Origin: Chloroflexota bacterium
Lineage (GTDB): Bacteria > Chloroflexota > Dehalococcoidia > SM23-28-2 > RBG-16-64-32
Assembly: GCA_022561095.1 (NCBI GenBank)
Contig: JADFRV010000153.1
Coordinates: forward strand, 1 to 5,444
Reading direction: 5' to 3'
DNA length: 5,444 nt
The notes under the pieces: model-generated
Told to the model about the DNA's origin: nothing
What the model saw: the letters and a program-made list of their open reading frames with translations, nothing else
Database searches by the model: none
Made by a program: the position numbers and the translations under genes
Shown here: positions 4,916-5,444 of the stretch, piece after piece
How the letters are laid out: each line of letters begins with the position of its first letter
Position numbering within the stretch: position 1 is the first letter of the stretch

Positions 4916-5444
4916 TTACGTGAGCTGATCGATCAGCAGCGCCCCCAGGCCCAGCAAGAACAGGAAGCCCAGCACGTCTGTGAACGCGGTGAGGAAGATT
5001 CCCGAAGCGATGGCCGGGTCCAGCTTGAGGGCGCGCAGCCCCAACGGTATAGTCGCACCGAGGAAGCCCGCCACGATCATGTTGAGCAGGAGCGCCAGGC
5101 CGACGACGAGCCCCCAGGCGGGCGCCCCCTGCCAGGCCCAGGCGGCGGCGCCGATAAGGACGCCGAAAGCCAGCCCCTTCACCAGCCCGATCGTGACCTC
5201 CTTCGCCAGCACCCGTCTCGCGTCCTCCGGCTGGATCTCTCCCAGCGCCAATGCTCTGATAACGATGGTGATGCTCTGAATCCCGGAGTTGCCTCCCTGA
5301 CCGGCCACCACCGGCATGAACACCGCCAGCGCTGCCGCCTTGGCGATGGTGTCCTGAAACACCGCCACCATCGCCGCCGCCATGAACGCCGCCACCAGGT
5401 TTATCGCCAGCCAGGGGAGGCGGCGCCGCGCCGAAACCATAACC
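4916..5444 (-). CDS. mgtE: MgtE-family magnesium transporter, C-terminal membrane domain, cut by the window edge
   Basis: About 176 C-terminal residues of an inner-membrane Mg2+ channel/transporter are present. The reading frame is open to the right edge; the Met encoded at 5440-5438 is internal to the family alignment, so the real start is outside. Counting from that Met: LPWLAINL (8-15) enters a helix; PVVAGQGGNSGIQS (43-56) is the conserved Gly-Gly-Asn-x-Gly-x-Gln pore region, followed by RALALGEI (62-69); further helices lie at about 84-104 and 107-133; the last helix (about 143-172) carries TDVLGF (154-159). Asp155 sits where MgtE has its pore Mg2+-binding aspartate (Asp432 in the Thermus protein, by position). 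The regulatory N and CBS domains would lie outside the window. The stop TAA is at 4918-4916. No intrinsic terminator follows before the convergent tRNA-His. Confidence 0.9.
   Translation of the reverse strand, partial: VMVSARRRLPWLAINLVAAFMAAAMVAVFQDTIAKAAALAVFMPVVAGQGGNSGIQSITIVIRALALGEIQPEDARRVLAKEVTIGLVKGLAFGVLIGAAAWAWQGAPAWGLVVGLALLLNMIVAGFLGATIPLGLRALKLDPAIASGIFLTAFTDVLGFLFLLGLGALLIDQLT
4924..4937. repeat. 14-bp perfect palindrome in the last codons of mgtE
   Basis: GCTGATCGATCAGC is a perfect palindrome within the codons for Leu-Ile-Asp-Gln-Leu, just before the mgtE stop. As RNA it can fold into a 5-bp stem with a UCGA loop on either strand. No T-run follows in either direction. It may serve as a weak 3'-end structure for mgtE or the tRNA-His transcript, or may simply reflect codon choice. 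Confidence 0.4.

Noticed and set aside
1..5444. CRISPR array, insertion sequence, prophage or attachment site at the tRNA
   Set aside because: No spaced direct repeats, transposase-like frame, long terminal inverted repeat or duplicated tRNA 3' end was seen.

Overview
The window is GC-rich (roughly 60-65% by eye), densely coding bacterial DNA. It has a Tat-type lipoprotein binding protein, Shine-Dalgarno sequences before most genes, sigma70-like promoters and a tRNA-His with an encoded CCA. The binding protein's style and the mix of short-chain dehydrogenase, family 5 ABC transporter, MgtE and ArsC would fit a free-living Chloroflexota (Dehalococcoidia/SAR202-like) or a similar high-GC lineage. 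That placement is an impression from gene style; no marker in the window proves it.

Layout. Positions 1-157 (minus) hold the first 52 codons of a short-chain dehydrogenase/reductase whose N-terminus resembles the dehydrogenase unit of MFE-2-type beta-oxidation enzymes. A divergent control region follows (158-440), with an excellent plus-strand promoter (348-376), a weaker minus-strand candidate and several small repeats. Positions 441-4288 (plus) form a three-gene operon: a family 5 solute-binding lipoprotein (441-2168), a DppB/OppB-type permease (2213-3226) and a DppC/OppC-type permease (3236-4288). A small stem-loop just after the binding-protein stop could set the ratio of binding protein to permeases. 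The two ATPases normally needed are not in the window.

The second permease converges on an arsC-type arsenate reductase (4285-4722, minus). Their stop codons overlap within one CTAG, leaving no intergenic terminator. Upstream of arsC, on the plus strand, come a promoter-like sequence (4736-4765), a clear intrinsic-terminator hairpin (4776-4797) and then a complete tRNA-His gene (4810-4887). The last part (4916-5444, minus) is the C-terminal membrane domain of an MgtE-type magnesium transporter, running off the right edge.

How it works together. The binding protein and permeases should form one importer for a peptide or other small organic solute, borrowing ATPases encoded elsewhere. The divergent dehydrogenase may act on the imported compound or simply share the control region. 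arsC, tRNA-His and mgtE look like unrelated housekeeping or stress neighbours. I found no convincing new multi-gene system. The most unusual points are regulatory: the terminator just upstream of tRNA-His, the shared-stop convergent pair, and the hairpin inside the transporter operon.
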